A stretch of 64,000 bases of DNA. It comes from Natrinema sp. DC36 (GTDB taxonomy: Archaea; Halobacteriota; Halobacteria; Halobacteriales; Natrialbaceae). Numbering within the stretch: position 1 is the stretch's first letter; each line of letters starts with the position of its first letter. The DNA lies in assembly GCF_020405225.1 (NCBI RefSeq), contig NZ_CP084472.1:2232001-2296000 (forward strand), written 5' to 3'. The notes below the pieces were generated by a model that saw only the letters and a list, made by a program, of their open reading frames with translations, was not told the origin of the DNA and did not search any database. The position numbers and the translations under genes were made by a program. Below are positions 24,074 through 32,067 of this stretch, piece after piece.

Positions 24074-26668
24074 ATGCCAACTGACGACACCGGAAACCTG
24101 ACGGACGGGGAGGACAGCACCGGAGCGGACGGCCTCGCGCTGACCGGAACGGAGCTACGCGACACCTTTCCGTCGCGTCGCTACCACGGACAGCTTCACG
24201 AACGGTTCACGCTGCCGGCCGAACCGGCCAGTCACGTTCCGGCCCGCGAGGTGTTGCCCGCCGACCTCGCGGCGACGCTCGCGGTCGACCCCTGGAGCCA
24301 CCAGGCCGAAGCGCTCGAGGCGCTGTCCGACGGCGAGAACGTCTGCGTCGCGACCTCGACGTCTTCCGGGAAGACCTACGTCTACGGATTGCACGTCGCG
24401 CGACGCTTCCGGGAAAATTCGGACGTGCGCGCGTTACTCGTTTATCCGACGAAGGCGCTCAGCCGCGACCAGGAACGGGAACTCAACGATCTCTTCGATT
24501 CGCTCGGGCTGGACGTCACGGTCGGCGTCTACGACGGCGACACGAAACGCGAGGAGAAGGCCCGCATCCGCGAGGAGGCGAACGTCGTCATCACGAACTT
24601 CGCCGGACTGAACCAGTACCTCGAGGGGCACCACCGCTGGGCCGCGTTCCACGCGGAGTGCGAACTGATCGTGATCGACGAGGCACACTCGTGGACGGGA
24701 ATCAGCGGGATGCACGCCGCCTGGATCCTTCGGCGAGCCCGGCGGCTGATCGACTGGTACGGCGGCGACCCGCAGTACGTGCTGACGACCGCGACGATCG
24801 GCAACCCGGCCGAACACGCCCGCGCGCTGACCGGGGAGCCGGCGACGGTGATCGACGAGGACGGCTCGCCCAGCGGTCGCCGCCACCTCGCGTTCTGGGA
24901 TCCGCCGACGGACGGCGGTGGAAGCGAGTACGAAGGTGGGAACGATGGCGGTGACGGTGAGAAGGACGGCGACAGTAACGGGGAAAGCGACGGTAACGGT
25001 GACAGCGGTGATAGTGATAACGGGTGGTCGCCGAGCAAACGCCCCGCCACAGTCGAGGCTCCCGAAGTCTGGGCGCACTGCTGCTATCACGGCGTTCCGT
25101 CGCTGTTGTTCTGTGACTCCCGCAAACAGACCGAACTGGCTGTCGGACGCGCGGGGGAGTACCTCGAGAATCCCACCTTGCCCTATCGGGGCAGCGCCGA
25201 CCTCGCGGCGTACAACGCGGGTCACGGAAAGCGGTCCCGGCGACGTACCGAGAACCGGCTCAAAAACGGGGATCTCGACGGCGTCGCGACGACCAGCGCG
25301 CTCGAGGTCGGCATCGACGTCGGCGGGATCGACGGCACGATCCTCATGGGGTATCCCGGCTCCCGGCAGTCGTTCTGGCAGCGCCTCGGCCGTTCGGGGC
25401 GCGACGAGCGCGAGGCGCTCTCTGTGTTCGTCCCCAGTCACGCGACGCTCGACCAGTACATCCTGCGCCATCCGGAGTACCTCCTCGAGGAGGAGCCCGA
25501 GAGCGCGGTCGTCGACCTCGCGAACAACCCGGTCTACCTCCAGCACCTGCGCTGTGCCGCCCAGGAGTTCCCGCTACGCCGCGAGGACGCGGACCGCTTC
25601 GGCGGGATCGAGCGACTGGAACGAGCAGTCGAGTACGGCCGACGGACGGGGGATTTCGAGGGCTCGCTCGCGGGCGGGGTTACCTACGCCCACCGCGATC
25701 GGCCACAGAGTGAGATCAATCTGTACGCCTCCGGCGGGAACGCCTTCGAGGTCCGGCTGGCCGGCGAGGAGACCATCGGCCATCAGCCGATCGGCAAAGC
25801 GCGCGCGTATCGGGACTACCACGAGGGCGCGACGGTGCTGTATCGGGGCGACCAGTACGAGGTCGTCGAACTGCAGGAGGATCGCCCCCAGCCGTCCGTC
25901 ACGCTCGAGCCGGTCGACGTGGACTACTACACCCAGTCCCAGCGCCGGACGACGATCTACGACACCGAGGTCCGCGAGTCGCGCGACGTCGGGCCCTTCC
26001 GGCTCAACTGGGGGTACGGAACGGTCACAGTTCACCACGATACCTTCACAAAACGGGAGATCGGGACCGGCGACGTTCTCGCGACGGGGCTCGAGACCGG
26101 CGTCCCGCCCCTGGAGATGCGAACGCAACTGTGCTGGGCCGAAGTTCCCGACGACATCGAACGGGCGGTGACGGGCGCTCACAGCGAGTATCACAACGAC
26201 GAGTGCGAGGAGCTGCCGCCGCGACTCCACGGCTACCTCGGTGGGATCCACGCCATCGAGCACGCGATGATCGCCGTCGCGCCGCTCGAGTTGACCGTCG
26301 ACGCCGCGGATCTCGGCGGGCTCGCGACCAATCGTCTCCCCGACGGGACCGGCGCGAGCGGCTGGTTTATCTACGACGGCGTCGAGGGCGGGTTGGGCTT
26401 TTCCCGGCGCATCTACGAGGAGTACGAGGCGGTCGCCAGCCGGGCGCGCGACCTGATGACCGACTGCCCGTGCGGGCGCGACGAGGGCTGTCCCGCCTGT
26501 CTCATGGACGATCGCTGTGGCAACGACAACCGGCCGCTGTACGCGCCCGCGGCGACGGACGTGATCGACGCGCTGCTCGGCGATACTGACCCGGACGCCC
26601 TGTGCTCGAGACTGAAAACCGATCTCGACGAAGGGACAGAGCGTCGACCGCCCGCGTCGATCTCGTAG
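24074..26668 (+). CDS. DEAD/DEAH-box helicase with C-terminal zinc domain (MrfA/YprA-like)
   Basis: This is a superfamily 2 helicase of 864 residues. Walker A (TSTSSGKTYV) lies near residue 97 and DEAH (VIDEAHSW) near residue 200. Motif III-like TTATIGNP follows. A low-complexity Gly/Asp/Ser insert covers about residues 280-320. The second RecA domain has QRLGRSGRDE. The C-terminal DUF1998-like domain carries cysteines in CPCGRDEGCPACLMDDRCG (about residues 797-815). This order is that of B. subtilis MrfA (YprA), a DNA helicase for interstrand-crosslink repair. The gene follows the nuclease gene with a 2-base gap, so they are co-expressed and probably form a complex. Confidence 0.9.
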   Translation: MPTDDTGNLTDGEDSTGADGLALTGTELRDTFPSRRYHGQLHERFTLPAEPASHVPAREVLPADLAATLAVDPWSHQAEALEALSDGENVCVATSTSSGKTYVYGLHVARRFRENSDVRALLVYPTKALSRDQERELNDLFDSLGLDVTVGVYDGDTKREEKARIREEANVVITNFAGLNQYLEGHHRWAAFHAECELIVIDEAHSWTGISGMHAAWILRRARRLIDWYGGDPQYVLTTATIGNPAEHARALTGEPATVIDEDGSPSGRRHLAFWDPPTDGGGSEYEGGNDGGDGEKDGDSNGESDGNGDSGDSDNGWSPSKRPATVEAPEVWAHCCYHGVPSLLFCDSRKQTELAVGRAGEYLENPTLPYRGSADLAAYNAGHGKRSRRRTENRLKNGDLDGVATTSALEVGIDVGGIDGTILMGYPGSRQSFWQRLGRSGRDEREALSVFVPSHATLDQYILRHPEYLLEEEPESAVVDLANNPVYLQHLRCAAQEFPLRREDADRFGGIERLERAVEYGRRTGDFEGSLAGGVTYAHRDRPQSEINLYASGGNAFEVRLAGEETIGHQPIGKARAYRDYHEGATVLYRGDQYEVVELQEDRPQPSVTLEPVDVDYYTQSQRRTTIYDTEVRESRDVGPFRLNWGYGTVTVHHDTFTKREIGTGDVLATGLETGVPPLEMRTQLCWAEVPDDIERAVTGAHSEYHNDECEELPPRLHGYLGGIHAIEHAMIAVAPLELTVDAADLGGLATNRLPDGTGASGWFIYDGVEGGLGFSRRIYEEYEAVASRARDLMTDCPCGRDEGCPACLMDDRCGNDNRPLYAPAATDVIDALLGDTDPDALCSRLKTDLDEGTERRPPASIS

Positions 26669-26718
26669 CCGCTGTGAGAAATCTGTCGTCTGAGCGTGCC
26701 GAGAGACTGACCCCGACG

Positions 26719-27072
26719 CTACGTTTCGGACTCGAGTTCGCTCGGATCGAGCGCCCCCTCGAGATACCGTTCGCCCAGCTCTGAGACCTCGTAGACGCCG
26801 GGCATGCGTTTCGTCAGGAGACCGTACTTGGTCATCTCGCGGCACCGATAGGCCGCGTATCTGGCCGGGGCGATCCCCTCGTCGTCGATCTGGTTCGGTT
26901 CGAAGGCGTCTTCGGACTGGAGGAACTCGAGGATCGGCTTATCCGCGGGTTCCATCCACTCGGCGTCCGTTTCTGCTTCCGTCTCTTCGTCCGCGTCTGC
27001 GTTCGTTTCGTTCTCGCGGTCGTCGGCATCGGCCGATGACTCCCCCGGATCGTCCGTCGTCGAATCGTCCAT
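26719..27072 (-). CDS. Acidic winged-helix protein
   Basis: The ATG at 27072 gives 117 residues. An Asp/Glu/Thr-rich disordered N-terminal half is followed by a compact winged-helix-like region: PADKPILEFLQSEDAFEPNQIDDEGIAPARYAAYRCREMTKYGLLTKRMPGVYEVSELGERYLEG. This matches the PhiH1-repressor-like / DUF2250 type of haloarchaeal DNA-binding proteins, as I recall them. It is a likely transcription regulator of unknown target. It is convergent with the helicase gene, with only 50 bases between their ends. Confidence 0.8.
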   Translation of the reverse strand: MDDSTTDDPGESSADADDRENETNADADEETEAETDAEWMEPADKPILEFLQSEDAFEPNQIDDEGIAPARYAAYRCREMTKYGLLTKRMPGVYEVSELGERYLEGALDPSELESET

Positions 27073-27231
27073 GGATGGGAAGACTCCCTCCGTGGGGGAA
27101 TGTGTTTCCCCATCGCTCGAGGTCCGTCGCGCGATCGGCGGCTTCGTCACCGGGACGGAACGTCCGCGAACGACTCGGCCCCCCGTTGAGTGAGAGGGAC
27201 GAAAGTGGCTGTCCGGGCTCGCCGCTGGTCG

Positions 27232-27660
27232 TTACTCCTCCGGGACGGCGTAATCGACGTGAACGTTCGGGATCGTCGCCGGTTCGTGCCCCGTGATTCC
27301 GCGATCGACGAACGTGACGTCGGTCAGGTCGCCGGTAAATCGGAACGTCACCGTTCCGCTCTCGATCGTCCCTTCGACGGTGGTACCCGAGAGGACGGTC
27401 ACGTTCGCTCCCCGTTCCTCGTCGGCCAGCTCGATCGCGCCGTCGACGGTGAGTTCGAAACTCGAGGGCGTCCCCTGTCCGATGATCGTCAGCACGTTCG
27501 GCCGGTCACCGTTTGCGTCGGTCGTGTTCGACGTCGATCTCGTCGCCGCGATGGTCGCCGTCGCCGGCGTCTCGGTCTGGATCGGTGTACTGCCACGGTC
27601 CGTCGGTTCCACGGCGACACGACCATCGTCGCGATTTCCCGTTGCGTTTTCGCGTTCCAT
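27232..27660 (-). CDS. Hypothetical beta-rich protein
   Basis: This 142-residue protein has a Thr/Ser-rich N-terminal half and a C-terminal beta-rich segment (VLTIIGQGTPSSFELTVDGAIELADEE onwards to the end). It is preceded by a clear TATA box, which supports transcription. I recognise no conserved motif and no cysteines. The repeated alternation of hydrophobic residues suggests a small beta sandwich. No signal peptide is visible. The function is unknown. Confidence 0.7.
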   Translation of the reverse strand: MERENATGNRDDGRVAVEPTDRGSTPIQTETPATATIAATRSTSNTTDANGDRPNVLTIIGQGTPSSFELTVDGAIELADEERGANVTVLSGTTVEGTIESGTVTFRFTGDLTDVTFVDRGITGHEPATIPNVHVDYAVPEE

Positions 27661-27685
27661 ATGGTGGACAGAGTCGAGTATGACT

Positions 27686-27693
27686 GTATAAAC
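27686..27693 (-). promoter_or_regulatory. TATA box of the beta-rich hypothetical gene
   Basis: On the minus strand the box reads GTTTATAC, about 28-33 bases upstream of the ATG at 27660, consistent with a leaderless transcript. Confidence 0.65.
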
Positions 27694-27915
27694 CTTCTCA
27701 CTGAACTAACGGTAGGAACTTGCGAAATATAACCACACAGGCCAGATTTCGTCGGAATTTTGCGCGTTCGTATCGGGATGTTATACCGTTTCTCTGGTCG
27801 ATGATTCCGCGGCGATTGCCGATATGAGACGCGGGGCCACTCCGAGATAACCGAGGTGGTCGAATGACGGTCTCTCTTACCCGCTCGACCGCACTCGAGT
27901 CGGAGGGATCCGTGG

Positions 27916-28140
27916 TCAGTCGTCCTCGAGGAGTCCGAGGTCGGTCGCGGCCAGATTCGCGATCTGATCGGCGATGTCGGGATCGACCGCGGCGACGTCG
28001 TCGCCGTCGTGGAGTTGCTCGTTGTGTCGGTCGATGGCGTCGGCGAGCTTCGACAGGGGGACACGGGATGTCGTGTCGCAGTCGGGACAGACGACCGGGA
28101 CGCGCGGGGTCTCTTCGTCCGACTCGCTTGTGTTCGTCAT
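27916..28140 (-). CDS. Small zinc-finger-like acidic protein
   Basis: This is a 74-residue acidic protein with one VVCPDCDTTSRVP motif (C-P-x-C-D) near residues 17-30. A helical region follows, with IDRHNEQLHDGD where His residues could complete a metal site. Small proteins with CPxC motifs are abundant in haloarchaea and some affect growth or biofilm in Haloferax. This one's role is unknown. The composition and start are convincing. Confidence 0.72.
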   Translation of the reverse strand: MTNTSESDEETPRVPVVCPDCDTTSRVPLSKLADAIDRHNEQLHDGDDVAAVDPDIADQIANLAATDLGLLEDD

Positions 28141-28590
28141 TTGTCGTGTGTCTCGCGCCGATCGTCAAAGCCTCATTGGTTCGCTTCCCGTCCGACGCAG
28201 TCGTGTATCGACTCGTTCCGCCGTTGACAGCTCGTCGATAGGAGTTTTTCTCTGGCATGGTATACCAACACAAATGTCGCGACTGACCCGGTCTATCGGT
28301 TCGTTTTCGTCGCTTCCCGGTGTCGTTGGCCAGCAGCCTTATACCAATTGAGGCGAACGATCTGATAGACGGGGGGTACGACAGTCTGTCACCGGATCAT
28401 CCCGCTCGATTTGGTCACCCCGTCACGACGTGCGAGGAACTCCATGGTTCCCGGCTACATCCGTAGCCGTTCCCTGTCTTTCTCTGCGCCATCGTTTTTG
28501 TAACTGAGAGGGAGACTATCCGCTGTCACTCTCCGCGGTGAACGTGTCGAGAGCGAATCCGATTGATTCGGATGTGTTTCCGATACAACC
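28141..28590. other. Intergenic region without a confident gene
   Basis: No reading frame in these 450 bases has haloarchaeal composition. Visible structure includes a perfect palindrome TGGTATACCA at 28258-28267, a related TTATACCA at 28338-28345, and a small hairpin ATCCGA/TCGGAT at 28557-28573 just past the stop of the PGF-CTERM gene. The hairpin may help end that transcript. Confidence 0.5.
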
Positions 28591-29553
28591 TCACCCTCGG
28601 TGTCGAGCGAGAGCGGCGACCGACAGCGCGACGACGGCCGCGAGTACGCCGAACCCGGGCATCTCGTCGTCTCCTTCGTCCTCATTGGACTGCGTGTCGG
28701 CTCCCTGTTGGGAGTCATTCGACTCCTTCGGGTCGTTCTTCGTCGGATCGGTGCTGTTCGACCCGCCGGGCTCGAGCCGTTCGTCGGCCGGTGCGTCGAG
28801 TTGCAGGACGACGACGACCTGTCCGTGTGAGGCATCGGTTTCGTAGGTCCAGCCGCCGCCGGCGTCAGCGTACGGTTCCGCGGCCGCGACCGGGTCGATG
28901 TCCGTGTCCCAGCCGTCCCCTTCGGGAACCTGCTGGATGTAGCCGGCCACGTCGATCCGGTCGGCGTGTTCGCCGGTGATCTGCGCCTCGCCGTATTCGA
29001 CGGTCGCGTCCTCCGGGAGGCCGTGCAGTTCGATGCAGTGGGAGTCCATGTAGCCGTCGCCCTGCGCGATGTCCGGGCTCGTCCCGAACTGGTCGGCGTC
29101 GAGCGGCCGTTCGTAGTTGTCCGTCATGGGGAAGTCGACGGTCATCGGGTCGGCGTGGGAGTGCCAGCTCGTCACGTCGTTCGTCGGAATCGTCACGGAC
29201 GTGTTCGGAACCGACTCGCCGACCACCGGATCGCCGTTTTCATTGACCAGCGTAACGCAGACCTTCCCGGAGCCGTCACCGAGGTACGGACTGCGGTACT
29301 CGTCGCGCGGGTTCTCGTAACTGACCCAGCTCCCGTCGCTCGCCGCCGCCTCGAAGTAGGGATCGCCCGGCTCCGGCGCGGGTTCGACGTGCGCTTCCTC
29401 CGAGACGTTCCCGTTCGAACCTTGGGCGACGGTGCCCGCGCCCACTGCACCCGTCGCGACGAGACTGGCGATCACGACCAGTCCGAGGCCGAGAGCGAGA
29501 AGTCCGCGTCGCCCGCCCGGGATCGGCCCTCGAGGTCCTAGTAGCCCGGCCAT
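28591..29553 (-). CDS. Secreted surface protein with PGF-CTERM anchor
   Basis: This 320-residue protein has an N-terminal hydrophobic signal (about residues 15-38) after a basic start. A mainly beta-rich ectodomain follows (residues 50-250) with two cysteines (KVCVTL, DSHCIELHG) and a His-containing SWHSHADPM. A disordered Ser/Asn/Asp/Glu linker spans about 255-295. The C-terminus is MPGFGVLAAVVALSVAALARHRG. The linker plus PGF, transmembrane helix and short Arg tail is the PGF-CTERM sorting signal processed by archaeosortase A in haloarchaea, giving a lipid-anchored cell-surface protein. The ectodomain's ligand or partner is unknown. Confidence 0.85.
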   Translation of the reverse strand: MAGLLGPRGPIPGGRRGLLALGLGLVVIASLVATGAVGAGTVAQGSNGNVSEEAHVEPAPEPGDPYFEAAASDGSWVSYENPRDEYRSPYLGDGSGKVCVTLVNENGDPVVGESVPNTSVTIPTNDVTSWHSHADPMTVDFPMTDNYERPLDADQFGTSPDIAQGDGYMDSHCIELHGLPEDATVEYGEAQITGEHADRIDVAGYIQQVPEGDGWDTDIDPVAAAEPYADAGGGWTYETDASHGQVVVVLQLDAPADERLEPGGSNSTDPTKNDPKESNDSQQGADTQSNEDEGDDEMPGFGVLAAVVALSVAALARHRG

Positions 29554-29953
29554 GGTTACTCCCCGTACCCGGGTTGGGCTGTCGAGACACCGTTCGTGTG
29601 ACTATTCCGCGACGATGACTGTCGTCCGAAAGTACTGGTCATCGAACGTGGGTACCGGGTTCCCCGTTCTATATATGAGCAGCGTACTCTCGAGGTAGCT
29701 GGTCGCTACCTCTAGTAGGCGGTCGTTTCGATCCCTGTGCCGCGCATAAAGGCACCTGCTACTGGGCGGCTATGGGTTCGCCCGTTCGGAGCGGTTCTCG
29801 CTCGGCATCATCGCAGTGACGCAGCCGTGTCGTACCGAATCATCGACCACGACAATACTCGGACACAGTTCAGTAGAAGCAAAGAGAAATGTACACTGTC
29901 CAGAAGATTGGGACTTAGTTAAATTTAACACCCACTATATAGCAGCATGTGGT
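29554..29953. other. Divergent intergenic region before the permease
   Basis: I see no gene in these 400 bases. A perfect 8-base stem GAGGTAGC / GCTACCTC (29692-29699 and 29705-29712) has a 5-base loop. TATA-like CTATATAT lies near 29670-29677 and could serve the leftward PGF-CTERM gene with a leader of about 90-120 bases. The rightward permease promoter lies at the other end. Confidence 0.55.
29918..29929. promoter_or_regulatory. Palindromic TATA/operator of the permease gene
   Basis: GTTAAATTTAAC is a perfect 12-base palindrome centred about 30 bases before the permease ATG at 29954. It is well placed to be both the TATA element and a dimeric regulator site. The Lrp-family regulator encoded two genes away is an obvious candidate ligand protein. 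The latter is inference. Confidence 0.6.
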
Positions 29954-31351
29954 ATGGCAGAAGATACCAGAAAGTTTGAGCGGATCCTGACGAAGAAGGA
30001 CCTCTTCGTGCTCGCATTCGGTGCAATGATCGGCTGGGGGTGGATCATCCAGACGGGGTTCTGGATCGACGAAGCCGGCGTGGCCGGCTCGGTTCTCGGA
30101 TTCGTCGTCGGGGCGATCATGGTCTGCATCGTCGGCCTGATTTACGGCGAACTCGCCTCCGCGTTGCCGTTCGTCGGCGGAGAGCACGTGTACAGCCTTC
30201 GGGCGCTCGGCCCGGTCGGATCGTTCGTGTGTACGTGGTCGCTCGTTCTCGGATACGTCGGCGTCGTCGTGTTCGAAGTTATCGCACTGCCGTCCGCGCT
30301 GGCGTACATCGTTCCGGGGTTTAACGTACTCGAGCTCTGGTCGGTGGCCGGCGAACCGGTGTATGCGTCCTGGATTCTGGTCGGGGGTATCGGTGCGATC
30401 GTGATGACGGCGCTCAACTATCGCGGTGTGAAACCCGCAGCCCAGTTCCAGACGATACTGACGCTCGTCATCGCACTGGCCGGAATCATGCTCGCCGTCG
30501 GGGCCGTTCTGAACGGCCAGTCGCAGCCGAACCCGCCGCTGTCCGACGTCGGTGCGACGGGGGTAGCCACGGTCGCGATCATGACGCCGTTCATGTTCGT
30601 GGGATTCGACGTCATTCCGCAATCCGCCGAGGAAGCGGACGTGTCTCCCCGTCTCATCGGCCTTCTCATCCCGTTCTCCGTCACGTTGGCCGCCCTATTT
30701 TACATCGGCGTCATCTGGGCGTCCGGACAGGCGATGCCCGGCTCCGTACTCGTCGAGAGCCCGCTGCCCGCCGCCGCAGCGATGGAGACGATCTTCGACA
30801 GCCAATTTATCGGCCGCATTATGGCCCTGGCGGGAATTGCGGGCGTCCTTACGAGCTGGAACTCGTTCCTGCTCGGTGCCAGTCGCGCGGTCTTCGCACT
30901 CGCGGACTCCGGGATGATTCCGAAGCGAATCAGCACGATTCACCCCGAGTACAACACGCCGTCGACGGCCGTCGTCCTCATCGGCGGACTCTCCATCTTC
31001 GCTCCGCTGTTCGGCGAGCAGATGTTGGTCTGGATCGTCAACGCGAGCGGTCTCGGGCTCGTCGTCGCGTGGTTCTTCGTCGTCGTTTCCTTCTTTGTGC
31101 TTCGGCGCAACGAACCCGAACTGGATCGACCGCTCAAACTCCCGTTCGGCTACGCGATCGGCGCTGCTGCACTCGTCTTGACGCTCGGATTCATCGGTCT
31201 GTACTTGCCCGGCGGCCCGTCGGCGCTCCTGTGGCCCTACGAGTGGCTGATCGTTCTCTGCTGGGCGCTCCTGGGTGTCGTCCTGTACAGCGTCTCGTCG
31301 ACCGACTCGGAAATCGACGTAGCGGACCTGGAGACGGAGGAACTCGAGTAG
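29954..31351 (+). CDS. APC-family amino acid permease
   Basis: This is a cytoplasmic-membrane transporter of 465 residues with about twelve hydrophobic segments. The first helix carries LFVLAFGAMIGWGWIIQTG, matching the unwound G-x-G-type helix 1 of APC transporters. Conserved NYRGVKPAAQFQ is present about residue 155. The ATG at 29954 (MAEDTRKFERIL) is chosen over upstream in-frame codons because those residues are not permease-like. The gene ends 12 bases before the convergent Lrp gene, with an aminotransferase gene beyond. Uptake of an amino acid for the aminotransferase is a reasonable inference. Confidence 0.92.
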   Translation: MAEDTRKFERILTKKDLFVLAFGAMIGWGWIIQTGFWIDEAGVAGSVLGFVVGAIMVCIVGLIYGELASALPFVGGEHVYSLRALGPVGSFVCTWSLVLGYVGVVVFEVIALPSALAYIVPGFNVLELWSVAGEPVYASWILVGGIGAIVMTALNYRGVKPAAQFQTILTLVIALAGIMLAVGAVLNGQSQPNPPLSDVGATGVATVAIMTPFMFVGFDVIPQSAEEADVSPRLIGLLIPFSVTLAALFYIGVIWASGQAMPGSVLVESPLPAAAAMETIFDSQFIGRIMALAGIAGVLTSWNSFLLGASRAVFALADSGMIPKRISTIHPEYNTPSTAVVLIGGLSIFAPLFGEQMLVWIVNASGLGLVVAWFFVVVSFFVLRRNEPELDRPLKLPFGYAIGAAALVLTLGFIGLYLPGGPSALLWPYEWLIVLCWALLGVVLYSVSSTDSEIDVADLETEELE

Positions 31352-31363
31352 TCCCTCGAGCGG

Positions 31364-31855
31364 TCAGTCGGAGTCCGTTGTGGCCTCTACCAACGTCTCC
31401 AACTCGAAGTCGTTCAGTGGATGGGGCTCGTCTTTGACGGTTTCGACGACGAACTGCGAACTCGTTCGGACGACCTCGTCGATCATCTCGTAGTCGCTGA
31501 TGAGTCGCTGGACCATTTCGCGGTCCGAGAGGTGGGCGATGACGACGAAGTCCGTGTCCCCCATCGTGAAGTACACCTGATTGACCCCCTCGATGGCGGC
31601 GAGTTTCTCCCCGACTTCCTCGTGATACTGCTCCTCGTATTCCGCGATGACTTCCGAGATAACCGTGATCTCGAGGCCCAGTTTCTCGAGATCGACATCG
31701 AACAGGTCGTCTGTGACGATCCCGTCCTCTTTGAGCTTCGTCAGTCGATAGTGGACGGTCGACTTCGGAATATCGGTGTACTCGGAGATTTCGTCCGGAC
31801 TGCCGGTCCCCAGATCCGCGACGGCCTGTAGAATGCGGATGTTTCGCTCGTCCAT
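31364..31855 (-). CDS. Lrp/AsnC-family transcription regulator
   Basis: This is an amino-acid-responsive regulator of 163 residues. An N-terminal winged helix (RNIRILQAVADLGTGSPDEISEYTDIPKSTVHYRLTKLKEDG) is followed by the ligand-binding AsnC/RAM domain (residues 68-150), with VNQVYFTMGDTDFVVIAHL. It lies between the permease and aminotransferase genes, pointing away from the latter. The ATG at 31855 is supported by a TATA box 25 bases upstream. It likely controls one or both flanking genes, and possibly itself; palindromes occur before both. Confidence 0.93.
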   Translation of the reverse strand: MDERNIRILQAVADLGTGSPDEISEYTDIPKSTVHYRLTKLKEDGIVTDDLFDVDLEKLGLEITVISEVIAEYEEQYHEEVGEKLAAIEGVNQVYFTMGDTDFVVIAHLSDREMVQRLISDYEMIDEVVRTSSQFVVETVKDEPHPLNDFELETLVEATTDSD

Positions 31856-31877
31856 ATCTCGCGGAAGGGACCCCGTC

Positions 31878-31883
31878 AATAAA
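31878..31883 (-). promoter_or_regulatory. TATA box of the Lrp gene
   Basis: TTTATT on the minus strand is centred 25 bases upstream of the Lrp ATG at 31855. The spacing predicts a leaderless transcript. Confidence 0.65.
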
Positions 31884-32028
31884 CACCATTCGAATACGGG
31901 ACCCGAAATCGGCCGAGAGTTGAATTCAGTTCGAGAGTTCGTCGGCGCGTCGACGATCGACACTGCTCGATCGAACTACCCGTGTTCAGAGTCCGAACTA
32001 CCACATTACTACTGTTCTCTATCCAAAG

Positions 32029-32043
32029 AAGTATACTTTATTA
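32029..32043 (+). promoter_or_regulatory. TATA/palindrome before the aminotransferase gene
   Basis: The palindrome AAGTATACTT (32029-32038) overlaps a TTTATTA box (32037-32043), about 26 bases before the ATG at 32068. A palindrome directly on the TATA box is how haloarchaeal repressors often act. Binding by the neighbouring Lrp protein is a guess. Confidence 0.6.
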
Positions 32044-32067
32044 GAACGTGGTGTGGATTAGGACACC

